NCBI GenBank assembly: GCA_017431345.1
Contig: JAFRLH010000048.1
Span: forward strand, 17,402 to 81,401
Direction of reading: 5' to 3'
Length of the DNA: 64,000 nucleotides
Source: Lachnospiraceae bacterium
Lineage (GTDB): Bacteria > Bacillota > Clostridia > Lachnospirales > Lachnospiraceae
This document shows, piece by piece, positions 27,060 to 35,752 of the stretch. The position numbers and the translations under genes were made by a program. How positions within the stretch are numbered: the first letter of the stretch is position 1; each line of letters starts with the position of its first letter. Under the pieces are notes generated by a model. The model saw only the letters and a program-made list of their open reading frames with translations, was not told the origin of the DNA and ran no database searches.

Positions 27060-27711
27060 CCCCGTAAAAGTCCAGAAAATTTTTCAGTGCTCCGGTTTCG
27101 GGACTGGGAAGACGCGCGCTGCACGGTCCGTCTTCTGCAAGCGCTCCCTCTTTCAGGAACAGCAGCCTGTCCCCCATGCGCTCCGCCTGCTTAATGCTGT
27201 GCGTGATCAGCAGCACCGCAGCGCCTGTCTCCTTTTTATAATCGAGGATTGCTTTCTCGGCAAGCATGGTCGATTCCATGTCCATCGCCGCAGACGGTTC
27301 GTCCAGGATCAGAAGATCGAAAGGCTTCATCAATACTCTTGCCAGCGCCATGCGCGCCGACTCTCCGCCGGAGAGCTTGTCTGCTCCTGCTTTCCGGAGA
27401 TCCGTAAGCCTCAGCGCTGCAAGAAGCCTTTCCTCCCGTTCGCGGTCGTCTGCGGCGATCCGCAGATTCTTTTCCGTGCTCATCCGGAATGCATATGCCC
27501 GCTGCGGCAGATAGCCGACATGACAGGATTCCGCGAGCGGCGCTGTCTTTCCGTCCGCATCCAGCACACCGGCCAGGATCTTCGCCCATGTCGATTTACC
27601 GCTGCCGTTCGATCCGAGCATTACATGCACGGTATCTGTTTCAAAGACGATCTCCGGCATATTCAGGACAATGCGTCCTCCGTAGGTTTTTGAAACGGCA
27701 TTTGTTTTCAT
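27055..27711 (-). CDS. tupC: Tungstate ABC transporter ATP-binding protein
   Basis: A 218-residue ABC ATPase with Walker A (GSNGSGKST), the signature LSGGE, Walker B (LLILDEPS) and the switch His (LITHS). Assignment to tungstate uptake rests on the neighbouring tupB and tupA genes. The ATG at 27711 overlaps the tupB stop (ATGA); the frame remains open to 27858, but that part only re-reads tupB. It lacks the extra C-terminal regulatory domain of ModC proteins, as expected for TupC. Confidence 0.92.
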   Translation of the reverse strand: MKTNAVSKTYGGRIVLNMPEIVFETDTVHVMLGSNGSGKSTWAKILAGVLDADGKTAPLAESCHVGYLPQRAYAFRMSTEKNLRIAADDREREERLLAALRLTDLRKAGADKLSGGESARMALARVLMKPFDLLILDEPSAAMDMESTMLAEKAILDYKKETGAAVLLITHSIKQAERMGDRLLFLKEGALAEDGPCSARLPSPETGALKNFLDFYGG

Positions 27712-28394
27712 TCTGAGACCATCCTCTGCAGCACTGTGACCAGGATATTTACGATCAGCGACAAGGTCATCAGGATCAGCCCGAGTGCCACGCCGAGTGT
27801 GAAATTTCCGCGGTTGGTATACATCATGATCGCTGTAGTCATCACGTTGGTCTTCCACGCGATCGCGCCGCCGACCATGGAAATGGCGCCGACTTCAGCG
27901 ATCGCACGCGCAAAGGCAAGCAGGTATGTCGAACAGATGACATAGGCGCATTCATTCATCAGAAGCAGCAGCGTCTTCCCGGATGACAGCCCGAGCCCTT
28001 TTGCCGTCTCCCTGACCGGACCGGCTATCCCGGAGACAAAATTCTCCATGTTTCCGATCACGATCGGCGTGATTAGCACCACCTGCGCAAGGATCATGAG
28101 ATTGACCGTAAATAACAGCTTATAATGCCGGAACGGCCCGACGCCGGAGAACAGCATGTAAAAGAGCAGACCGCAGACGACCGGGGGCATCCCCATCAGC
28201 GTCCGGTTGATCACGATCAGAGGCGTTTTCCCGCGGAACACGGCTGCACCAAGGAGCAGTCCGAGCGGCACCCCGATCGCAAGCGCAATCAGAGAGCTTG
28301 ACAAACTCATCCTGGCTGTGACCAGAAGGATATTGATCAGCTCTCTGTCTCCGGAAAGGATCAGTTCTATCGCTTTGATGACCGCTGTACGCAC
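27708..28394 (-). CDS. tupB: Tungstate ABC transporter permease
   Basis: A 228-residue membrane protein with about five to six segments and the binding-protein-dependent permease loop (ECAYVICSTYLLAFARAIAEVGAI), which holds the EAA-type motif. I chose the GTG at 28394, with GGGAG upstream; a longer frame from an ATG at 28469 has no ribosome binding site and reads into a repeat. It is coupled to tupC by an ATGA overlap. The gap to tupA (228 bp) contains a dispersed repeat. Confidence 0.9.
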   Translation of the reverse strand: MRTAVIKAIELILSGDRELINILLVTARMSLSSSLIALAIGVPLGLLLGAAVFRGKTPLIVINRTLMGMPPVVCGLLFYMLFSGVGPFRHYKLLFTVNLMILAQVVLITPIVIGNMENFVSGIAGPVRETAKGLGLSSGKTLLLLMNECAYVICSTYLLAFARAIAEVGAISMVGGAIAWKTNVMTTAIMMYTNRGNFTLGVALGLILMTLSLIVNILVTVLQRMVSE

Positions 28395-28462
28395 GCTGTA
28401 TGCTCCCTGCACATAGTTTTTCTGCAAAAAGCAGATGCTCCGACAGCATTTACCAATATTAT

Positions 28463-28580
28463 TTGTCATTCTGAGGACAGCCTGCTGTCCGAAGAATCCA
28501 CCGCTTTACAGTATCGGTTTTTGTAAAACCGCCTGTTTCAGGGCGAAGATCCTTCGTCGCATCACTCCTCCGGATGACAA
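28463..28580. repeat. Dispersed GTCAT-ended repeat, copy 1
   Basis: A 118-bp element between tupA and tupB with imperfect 14-bp terminal inverted repeats (12 of 14 pairs), starting TTGTCAT and ending ATGACAA. Its right half closely matches the inverted form of the element at 43895-43945, and it shares the GATCCTTCG core with 34726-34780. No coding content. Confidence 0.7.
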
Positions 28581-28622
28581 CGGTGTGTACAATGCTGCCG
28601 GAACTGTCTGTTGATTATTTAA

Positions 28623-29741
28623 TTACTCGATGACACCCTTATTGTTGTAGAATGTCAGATAGGTCGCCTTATCCGTAAGGATGTAAGCATGCATCTCTTC
28701 CGCCATGACAAGGCAGGCGCCCATACCGGCGTTCGCAGATACATACCAGTCTGTATAATCGGCAAAGGATTCCGCTTCTTCGGTGATGCCAAGCTCTTCC
28801 GGCCACAGGGAGAGTTCCTTGGTATGGGTACCGGAACCGTCTCCGCGGGATACGAACTGGAACTTGCCGTCGGCGATCGCTTTAAAGGCATCCGCAGCTG
28901 TCTCGCAGTCAGCGACTTTTGCAGGATCCTCGGAAGGTCCGCACAGGACGAAATAGTTATAAAGGAAGCTTACTCTTTCCGCCTCAAAGCCTTCCACAAT
29001 GCGGGCAAAGCCTTTTTCCACGAATTCTTCTTCCTTGGCTTTTGCATGCACCAAGATCAGATCCGCATTGCCGCTTTCTGCAGCCGCGATGGCTTTTCCT
29101 GTTCCGGCAGACTGGACTTCTACCGTGTAGCCGTACTTCTCTTCAAATACGGGAAGAAGGGTTCCGAGCAGGCCGGAGTCATTTACGGAAGTCGTAGTGG
29201 AAAGACGGATGACTTTGTTCTCCTCGGTCGCAGGCGCGATCTCGCACTCATGGATGGGAGCCTCATCAAGCACGTAGAACAGGCTGTCGCCGTATTCTTC
29301 CTGGCCGAAAGCTGCCGCCATGTCAATGGCCTCCTGTGTAAGCAGCCAGTGGATCAGGGCATCCGCGCCTTCGGTATTCACGGCAACATCTTCTACGGGC
29401 GTGCCGTTCTCGTCAGCGAAAGGAGCCTCGGGATTGACAGCAATAACAGTATAGGTGTTCTTCATGCTGTCGTCCGCTTCCTTAAGAATGGTAAGGTCTA
29501 CGGGGTTCTCTGTTTCTGCAGCCGCTTCTGTCTCGGCAGCTTCGGTTTCGGCGGCTTCCGTTTCGGGAGCCTCTGTTTCTGCTGCGGCTTCTGTCTCAGG
29601 TGCTTCGGTCTCGGCCGGCGCTTCCGTTACGGCCTCTGTCTCCGCAGCGGCAGTGGTCTCTGCGGGCTGGCTCTGTCCGCATGCGGTAAGCATGCCGAAC
29701 GCCATCAGCGCCGCAAGGAGCAATGCGATCGTTCTTTTCAT
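28623..29741 (-). CDS. tupA: Tungstate-binding lipoprotein TupA, apparently circularly permuted
   Basis: A 372-residue lipoprotein: signal peptide with lipobox LTAC (Cys21), a Glu/Thr/Ala-rich linker to about 78, then a segment (about 82-155) with NTYTVIAVNPE and EYGDSLF, which in ordinary TupA proteins is the C-terminal end. Only then comes the usual TupA start (RLSTTTS and DSGLLGTLLP at 179-197, GTGKA at 213-217, LVHAKAKEE at 230-238). The protein ends at LTDKATYL plus about ten residues, where normal TupA continues into VIAVNP. All ligand loops seem present, so it is probably functional. The ATG at 29741 follows GGAGG; a promoter is at 29822-29850. It delivers tungstate to TupBC for the nearby AOR. 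Confidence 0.9.
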   Translation of the reverse strand: MKRTIALLLAALMAFGMLTACGQSQPAETTAAAETEAVTEAPAETEAPETEAAAETEAPETEAAETEAAETEAAAETENPVDLTILKEADDSMKNTYTVIAVNPEAPFADENGTPVEDVAVNTEGADALIHWLLTQEAIDMAAAFGQEEYGDSLFYVLDEAPIHECEIAPATEENKVIRLSTTTSVNDSGLLGTLLPVFEEKYGYTVEVQSAGTGKAIAAAESGNADLILVHAKAKEEEFVEKGFARIVEGFEAERVSFLYNYFVLCGPSEDPAKVADCETAADAFKAIADGKFQFVSRGDGSGTHTKELSLWPEELGITEEAESFADYTDWYVSANAGMGACLVMAEEMHAYILTDKATYLTFYNNKGVIE

Positions 29742-30125
29742 AATGTGCCTCCTGTTTTCGGTTTCCCATATTTTTCGGTTCCTCTGCCTGTTTTCAGAGA
29801 AACCGGAGATTACAGTAGTGAATTATAGCAATCAGCATATACTTATTCAACCGTTATTTCATATAATTTATACTTTATATTACAATTGCGAAAGAATGAC
29901 CGTGCAATATTGCGTTGGATTGTGATATGATTTATGATAATAGTGACAAAATAGTGCATGCGGCATCGTCCTTTTCGTTTCTGTTCGGCGGAATCTGCAC
30001 TGTTCCGTTATTCTGATCCGGAATAATTCATCTTTTTCCCGAACGTACGCAGATTCAAAATTATGCTATTATGAATTTCCGAAAAGGAATACAAAATCAA
30101 CCTGTTGTTCCGGGAGGGAACTTTC
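29742..30125. other. Divergent regulatory region between tupA and moeA
   Basis: 384 bp with no gene. It contains the tupA promoter (29822-29850, minus) and, toward moeA, AT-rich sequence with possible -10 boxes (for example TATTAT near 30064). I see no clear molybdenum-cofactor riboswitch by eye. Confidence 0.5.
29822..29850 (-). promoter_or_regulatory. Sigma-70-type promoter for tupA
   Basis: On the minus strand, TTGAAT (29850-29845) and a perfect TATAAT (29827-29822) are separated by 17 bp, about 80 nt upstream of the tupA start. Confidence 0.75.
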
Positions 30126-31346
30126 ATGTTTACCGTAAAGACACCTGAAGAAACATTTTCTGTCATAGAAGCCGAATTCAGACCGTTCCTGCCGGCAGAA
30201 ACGGTTTCGCTATCCGAGTGCTGCGGCCGCATTCTCGCGGAAGATATCCTTTCCTCCGAATATGTGCCGGGCTTTACGCGGTCAACGGTCGACGGATATG
30301 CCGTAAAAGCTTCCGATACATTCGGATGCTCGGATTCGATCCCCGCGCTCCTCACTCTCTCCGGCGAGATCCTGATGGGGGAAGAAGCTTCCGTACCTCT
30401 GACGCCGGGCTGCTGCTTCGCAGTCCCGACCGGCGGCGCAGTCCCGGAAGGGGCTGACGCTGTCGTCATGATCGAATACACAGAAAATTACGGAGACGGC
30501 ATGATCGGTATTGAAAAGCCGGCTTCTCCCGGGATGAACATGATCTATAAAGGCGACGATCTTGTCCCGGGAAAAACCGTGCTCCCCGCCGGCCGCCGGA
30601 TCACGGTTTCCGATATCGGCGCACTGGCTTCCCTCGGGATCACACGGATTCCGGTTCGCAGACGGCTCCTGGCCGGCATCATTTCTACCGGAGACGAGCT
30701 TGTGCCGGTCGAAGAGACGCCGGAAGGCGGACAGATCCGGGATGTCAACACGCATATGCTCGATGCGCTGTGCCGCGAAATGGGTATGGATACCCGCCTG
30801 TACGGGATCGTAAACGATCAGGCCGAACTGCTCTCTGCCGTTCTGGAGAAAGCAATTGCCGAATGCGATCTGGTGCTCATCTCCGGCGGCAGTTCCGTCG
30901 GTGCCAGAGATGCCGCCTCTGCGGTGATCGAAAAACACGGCAGCATCCTCTTCCACGGGATCGCCATGAAACCCGGCAAGCCGACCATTCTCGGAAAAGC
31001 CGGAAACAAGCCGGTCTTCGGGCTTCCAGGACATCCTGTAGCCGCCTTTTTCATCACCAAACTCTATGTACGGCACGCCGCAGCGGTGCTGACCGGTGCA
31101 GACTATGCTGTCCGCACGACGCCTGCCATTCTGACGGAAGCGCTCAGCACGAATCACGGGCGAAGCGAAACACTCGGCGTAAGGCTTTCCGAACAGGACG
31201 GGAAGCTGTATGCGGCTCCTGTACATACCAAATCCGGACTGATCTCAGCACTGGCCGGGACCGATGGATACATCACCATCTCGCGGGACTGTGAAGGACT
31301 TCCCGCCGGCGCTGCAGTAAATGTTTCTTTCTATTCTGTCAACTGA
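30126..31346 (+). CDS. moeA: Molybdopterin molybdotransferase MoeA
   Basis: A 406-residue MoeA with the domain III molybdopterin-binding core (LISGGSSVGARD) and the N-terminal motif PGFTRSTVDGYAV. It inserts molybdate or tungstate into adenylylated molybdopterin. The ATG at 30126 follows GGGAGGG; the in-frame TTG at 30105 is rejected. First gene of a five-gene plus-strand operon. A second, longer MoeA-like gene follows after 30 bp, so the two may prefer different metals or cofactor forms. Confidence 0.94.
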   Translation: MFTVKTPEETFSVIEAEFRPFLPAETVSLSECCGRILAEDILSSEYVPGFTRSTVDGYAVKASDTFGCSDSIPALLTLSGEILMGEEASVPLTPGCCFAVPTGGAVPEGADAVVMIEYTENYGDGMIGIEKPASPGMNMIYKGDDLVPGKTVLPAGRRITVSDIGALASLGITRIPVRRRLLAGIISTGDELVPVEETPEGGQIRDVNTHMLDALCREMGMDTRLYGIVNDQAELLSAVLEKAIAECDLVLISGGSSVGARDAASAVIEKHGSILFHGIAMKPGKPTILGKAGNKPVFGLPGHPVAAFFITKLYVRHAAAVLTGADYAVRTTPAILTEALSTNHGRSETLGVRLSEQDGKLYAAPVHTKSGLISALAGTDGYITISRDCEGLPAGAAVNVSFYSVN

Positions 31347-31376
31347 TCTGATTAAACGATTGCAAGGAGGCCTGCT

Positions 31377-33287
31377 ATGGCATTTCAATATCTTACAAAT
31401 GTACCGCTTGATGAAGCGCGTGAAGCTTATAAGGAAGCACTGCTGACAGAGGGATTCGGCGCCGGAACAGAGACCGTTCCCGTGACAGGATCCTGCGGAA
31501 GGATCACATCGGAACCCGTCTATGCCGCGATCTGCGCACCGCACTATCCCGCGAGCGCAATGGACGGCATCGCCCTGAAAGCCGGGCTCACATTCGGTGC
31601 CGGCGAGACCACGCCCGCAACACTCACGTCCGACCAGTTCATCGTCGTCGATACCGGAGACCCGGTCCCGGAAGGATGTGATGCCGTCGTCATGATCGAA
31701 GATGTGATCAGACAGGAGGACGGCACCGTACGGCTTTACGCGCCCGCGGCTCCCTGGCAGCATATCCGGCAGATCGGGGAGGATATCTGCGCGGGCGAAA
31801 TGATCCTGCCTTCCTATACGGAGATTTCACCTGCCGCGATCGGTTCGATGATTGCCGGAGGTGTGACCGAGGTATCCGTTCTGGAAAAACCTGTTGTCGG
31901 AATCATACCCACCGGAGATGAGATCGTGCCGCCCACGCCCGATCCCGCGCCCGGAGATATCCTCGAATTCAATTCCTCCATTTTTTCCGGCATGCTGGAT
32001 GGCTGGAAGGCGGTTCCACGCACCTATCCCATCGTAAAGGACAATAAGGAAGCGATCCGGGAAGCCCTTCAGAACGCGCTTGCAGAATGCGATATCGTAC
32101 TTCTGAACGCCGGCTCCTCCGCCGGTAGGGAGGATTATTCCACAGAGGTGATCGCATCCCTCGGCACAGTCCTCTTTCACGGCATTGCCATCAAGCCCGG
32201 AAAGCCTGCGATCCTCGCCGCATGCAGCCGGAAGCCCGTGATCGGCGTCCCCGGCTATCCCGTATCGGGAATCATCGTTCTTGAACAGTTCCTGAAGCCG
32301 CTGATCGACTGCTGGTACCATACTGCACCGGCCCCGCAGGAAACATGCACCGCCGTTCTTTCAAAAAATGTCGTATCCGGCCTGAAATACCGCGAATACG
32401 TCCGCGTCCGCATGGGCGAAGTCGGCGGAAAGATCATGGCGTCCCCGCTCGGGCGCGGAAGCGGCGTGGTCTCCTCCTTCATGAAAGCAGACGGGATCAT
32501 GGAGATTCCCCAGGGTGTCGAAGGATACGAAGCCGGAAGCGAAATCACAGTGAGACTTCTGAAAAAGCGCGAAGAACTCTCCCGCACACTGGTCGCCATC
32601 GGCAGCCACGATCCGCTGCTGGACGAGATCTCCGACCTTCTGCATGCATCCGATCCGTCGCTGCATATGAGTTCAACACATGTCGGCTCGATGGGCGGCA
32701 TCATGGCCGTAAAGCGCGGAGAAACGCATATTGCAGGCGTGCATCTCCTGAATGAAAGCGACGGCGTTTACAACACTGCCTATATAAAGAGATATTTCCC
32801 GAAGGGCGGCGTACGGCTGGTAGAGTGCGTCGGCAGGAAGCAGGGACTGATGCTGCAGGCCGGAAATCCGAAGAATATAAAGGGAATAGGCGATCTGACA
32901 CAGCCGGACGTTCGTTATGTCAACCGTCAGAAGGGTTCCGGTACCCGGATCCTGATCGATTATCTGTGCAAAAAAGAGGGCATAGAGACCGGCAGGATCT
33001 ACGGATATGACCGTGAGGAGTTCACGCATACCTCTGTCGCGGCGCAGATCGCATCCGGTACGGCTGATGCGGGCATGGGGATCTTCTCTGCCGCGAAGCT
33101 GTACGATCTGGATTTCCTCCCGGTCTGCATGGAACAGTATGACCTGCTGATCCCGGACGAAGCATGGGATACGGATCTGGTAAAGAAGCTTCTGGAGATT
33201 CTGAAAAGCGATGTCTTCCGGAAACGTCTGGAAGCATTGGGCGGCTATGAACTCAATCATCCGGGGGAAGTAAGGGAGCATTTCTGA
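31377..33287 (+). CDS. moeA: MoeA-like protein fused to a periplasmic-binding-protein-like domain
   Basis: A 636-residue fusion. Residues 1 to about 395 are MoeA-like (SAMDGIAL, IPTGDEIV, LNAGSSAGREDYS, FHGIAIKPGKP). The remaining 240 residues form a PBP-like domain (VRYVNRQKGSGTRILIDYL, then TADAGMGIFSAA) of the type fused to MoeA or to molybdate-responsive regulators. Such a domain may sense or deliver an oxyanion or pterin ligand. Within the MoeA half SAMDG replaces the more usual STVDG. The ATG follows AAGGAGG; the stop overlaps the next start by one base. Confidence 0.92.
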   Translation: MAFQYLTNVPLDEAREAYKEALLTEGFGAGTETVPVTGSCGRITSEPVYAAICAPHYPASAMDGIALKAGLTFGAGETTPATLTSDQFIVVDTGDPVPEGCDAVVMIEDVIRQEDGTVRLYAPAAPWQHIRQIGEDICAGEMILPSYTEISPAAIGSMIAGGVTEVSVLEKPVVGIIPTGDEIVPPTPDPAPGDILEFNSSIFSGMLDGWKAVPRTYPIVKDNKEAIREALQNALAECDIVLLNAGSSAGREDYSTEVIASLGTVLFHGIAIKPGKPAILAACSRKPVIGVPGYPVSGIIVLEQFLKPLIDCWYHTAPAPQETCTAVLSKNVVSGLKYREYVRVRMGEVGGKIMASPLGRGSGVVSSFMKADGIMEIPQGVEGYEAGSEITVRLLKKREELSRTLVAIGSHDPLLDEISDLLHASDPSLHMSSTHVGSMGGIMAVKRGETHIAGVHLLNESDGVYNTAYIKRYFPKGGVRLVECVGRKQGLMLQAGNPKNIKGIGDLTQPDVRYVNRQKGSGTRILIDYLCKKEGIETGRIYGYDREEFTHTSVAAQIASGTADAGMGIFSAAKLYDLDFLPVCMEQYDLLIPDEAWDTDLVKKLLEILKSDVFRKRLEALGGYELNHPGEVREHF

Positions 33288-34702
33288 TGAAGAAATACGA
33301 TGTGATCATCATCGGCGCCGGTGTCCTCGGATGTTTCCTGGCGCGTTCCTTAAGGCGTTACCGGCTCTCCGTTCTTGTGCTGGAAAAGGCAGACGACGTC
33401 TGCACCGGGATCTCCCGCGGCGGCAGCGGGATCATTTACGCCGGCTATGACATGAAGCCGGGCACCAGGAAAGCGCGGATGACGACCGATGCCTGCATCC
33501 GGTTCCCGGAACTGTGCCGGACGCTCGGCGTAAAATACAGGAATCCCGGCTCGCTGATCGTCAGCTTCGGAGAGAACGCTGACAGATCACTCAGGGATAA
33601 GCTTGAACGCGGGATGGAAAACGGCGTGCCGGGACTGCGGCTGCTGGACCGTGCGGAAACGCTGGCCATGGAGCCGCTGCTGTCAGAGAATGTATCGAGC
33701 GCGCTTTATGCACCCGGTACATGCACGGTCGATCCCTGGGAACTCGGCATTGCAGCTTACGAAAACGCAGTATCCAACGGCGCCCGGTTTGTTTTTGAGC
33801 AGGCGGCCGATTCCATTGTACGTAGACCGGACGGTTTTTCCGTAACTGCCGCCGGCAATGAATACGCTTGCCGCATACTGGTCAACTGTGCCGGTACCGC
33901 TGCAGGTGATGTGCATGAATTGATATCCGAACCATCTGTCCGTATCCGGAAAGCAGCGGCTGACTATATCGTGCTCGAAGACAACGTTTCTCCTGCCGTA
34001 TCCCATGTCCTGTTCCATGAAACAGAGGACGGCAGCAAAGGGCTCACACTCATTCCTACCGCCCACGGAAATATGATGATCGGCCAGACAGAACGCGAAA
34101 CGGACGCGCCCGGAGATCCGACTGACCAGACAGGTCTCTCCCGTCTTCGGGAACTTTGCAGAGAGGTCGTTCCGGGGCTTCCTGCGGATAAGATCATGCG
34201 GACATTTGCCATTAATCGTCCGAATCCGTACAGTGTAAAACGTTCCGGCGGCGAATGGGTTCCGGCCGGAAAGGGCCATTTCGATTTTTCGATCCTGGAG
34301 GAAGACGGCTTTTTCAGCCTGATCGGTGTGAAAACGCCGGGTCTGACCTGCAGCAATGAGCTGGCAGAGGATCTGACAGACAGGATCCTGGCGTTTCTCG
34401 GAGACGTGACGGCGAATCCGGCATATGATCCGGTCAGAAAACGGCCCATAGTTGTGAGCGAGCTGAGTGCAGAGGAGCGGGACGAAGTGATCAAGCGGGA
34501 TCCCGCTTACGGCAGGATCGTGTGTACCTGCAGGGATATCTCGGAAGGGGAAATCCGCGACGCCGTAAAGCGCGGCGCCCGCACGCTGAAAGGCATTAAA
34601 TACCGTACCGGTGCCATGATGGGAAACTGCCAGGGCAGCCGGTGTATGCAGCAATTGTTAAATGAGCAAAGTATCCTGTTTCAGGCACAGTCTGGTTCCT
34701 GA
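33287..34702 (+). CDS. FAD-dependent oxidoreductase with C-terminal BFD-type [2Fe-2S] domain
   Basis: A 471-residue protein of the glycerol-3-phosphate dehydrogenase/DAO type: FAD motif IIGAGVLG near the N-terminus, a DAO body, and a C-terminal BFD-like [2Fe-2S] site with Cys413, Cys415, Cys448 and Cys453. It starts by a one-base overlap with the previous gene. Usually such proteins pair with the FAD/NAD oxidoreductase type encoded next (34832). The substrate is unknown; its place among cofactor genes suggests it serves a Mo/W enzyme or an electron-recycling step, which is inference. Confidence 0.88.
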   Translation: MKKYDVIIIGAGVLGCFLARSLRRYRLSVLVLEKADDVCTGISRGGSGIIYAGYDMKPGTRKARMTTDACIRFPELCRTLGVKYRNPGSLIVSFGENADRSLRDKLERGMENGVPGLRLLDRAETLAMEPLLSENVSSALYAPGTCTVDPWELGIAAYENAVSNGARFVFEQAADSIVRRPDGFSVTAAGNEYACRILVNCAGTAAGDVHELISEPSVRIRKAAADYIVLEDNVSPAVSHVLFHETEDGSKGLTLIPTAHGNMMIGQTERETDAPGDPTDQTGLSRLRELCREVVPGLPADKIMRTFAINRPNPYSVKRSGGEWVPAGKGHFDFSILEEDGFFSLIGVKTPGLTCSNELAEDLTDRILAFLGDVTANPAYDPVRKRPIVVSELSAEERDEVIKRDPAYGRIVCTCRDISEGEIRDAVKRGARTLKGIKYRTGAMMGNCQGSRCMQQLLNEQSILFQAQSGS

Positions 34703-34725
34703 AACGTCACCCGAAAATACCTCCC

Positions 34726-34780
34726 GTCATCCTGCATGCTGAACGCGGTGGATCCTTCGCTGCAGGCAGCTCAGGATGAC
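34726..34780. repeat. Dispersed GTCAT-ended repeat, copy 2
   Basis: A 55-bp element with exact 9-bp ends (GTCATCCTG and CAGGATGAC) and a GGATCCTTCG core, between two genes of the cofactor operon. It is a shorter relative of the elements at 28463-28580 and 43895-43945. Confidence 0.7.
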
Positions 34781-34831
34781 AAACCAAGTTAATCACCCGA
34801 CGATAAAAGAAGAAACTGTATGTAATATTCC

Positions 34832-35749
34832 ATGAAAGAACTCACCTGTGACATCTTCATAACAGGCGCCGGCGCCGCGGGAATGGCTGCGGCTCTTTCC
34901 GCATGCCATGAAGGCGCCGACGTGATCCTCGCCGAGCATGATGATCTGCCCGGCGGGATCCTGAACCGCTGCATCCATCAAGGTTTCGGGCTTGGTTATT
35001 TCGGCGAAGACCTCACCGGCCAGGAATACGCTGCGCGCTTCCGCGACCGTCTGCGCAGTTCCGATGTCCGACTGTTCACAGGCACCACGGTACTGTCCGT
35101 ATCCGATGACCGCACCGCGCTCATGACCTCCGCAGACGGGCTGCACCAGGTCCATTTCAGCGCCTGCATCCTTGCCTCCGGCAGCACGGAAAGGAATCTC
35201 TCTTCCATCCCTGTCGCCGGCACCCGGCCTGCCGGTGTGCTCACCGCCGGCTGTCTGCAGGGCATGATGAACCTCGGCGGATATACGGAGACCGGAGATC
35301 ACATCGTCATTCTCGGGAGCGGGAATGTCGGGCAGATCATGGGCAGACAGCTGATCCGGGCAGGGAAGACCGTCATTGCCATGATCGAGCAGGAAGAGCA
35401 TCCCGGCGGACTCGCCCGCAATCACCGCGAATGCATTGAAGCATACCATATTCCCCTGCGCCTCCATTCCACGATCACCGAAATACACGGCACGGATCAT
35501 ATTTCCGCCGTGACTGTAAAAGATCTGCACAGCGGGAAGACAGAAATCCTGAAATGTGATACACTGATCACAGCGCTTGGTCTGATCCCCGACCGGTCGC
35601 CTGCCGCAGGTCTTTACAGGAACGGGACTTTTCCCGGCTGGCTGTCTCTTTGCGGGAACTGCGACACGATCTATGACATTGCCGACTCCCTGACCGCGCA
35701 GGCCGAACAGACCGGAAAAAGGGTCTGCAGATCCCTCAGCAGGAGGTGA
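34832..35749 (+). CDS. FAD-dependent pyridine nucleotide-disulfide-type oxidoreductase
   Basis: A 305-residue flavoprotein with an N-terminal FAD motif (ITGAGAAGMAAA), an internal NAD(P)-binding motif (VILGSGNVGQIMGR) and a closing segment with CGNCDTIYD. It is shorter than the roughly 400-residue relatives I know, mostly near the C-terminus, but the motifs are intact. The start has no strong ribosome binding site; the 130-bp gap before it contains a dispersed repeat. It probably partners with the DAO-type protein just upstream. Confidence 0.85.
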   Translation: MKELTCDIFITGAGAAGMAAALSACHEGADVILAEHDDLPGGILNRCIHQGFGLGYFGEDLTGQEYAARFRDRLRSSDVRLFTGTTVLSVSDDRTALMTSADGLHQVHFSACILASGSTERNLSSIPVAGTRPAGVLTAGCLQGMMNLGGYTETGDHIVILGSGNVGQIMGRQLIRAGKTVIAMIEQEEHPGGLARNHRECIEAYHIPLRLHSTITEIHGTDHISAVTVKDLHSGKTEILKCDTLITALGLIPDRSPAAGLYRNGTFPGWLSLCGNCDTIYDIADSLTAQAEQTGKRVCRSLSRR

Positions 35750-35752
35750 ATC

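Noticed and set aside
29990-30125. Molybdenum-cofactor riboswitch upstream of moeA
   Set aside because: I could not find the conserved paired architecture by eye; a covariance search would be needed to decide.
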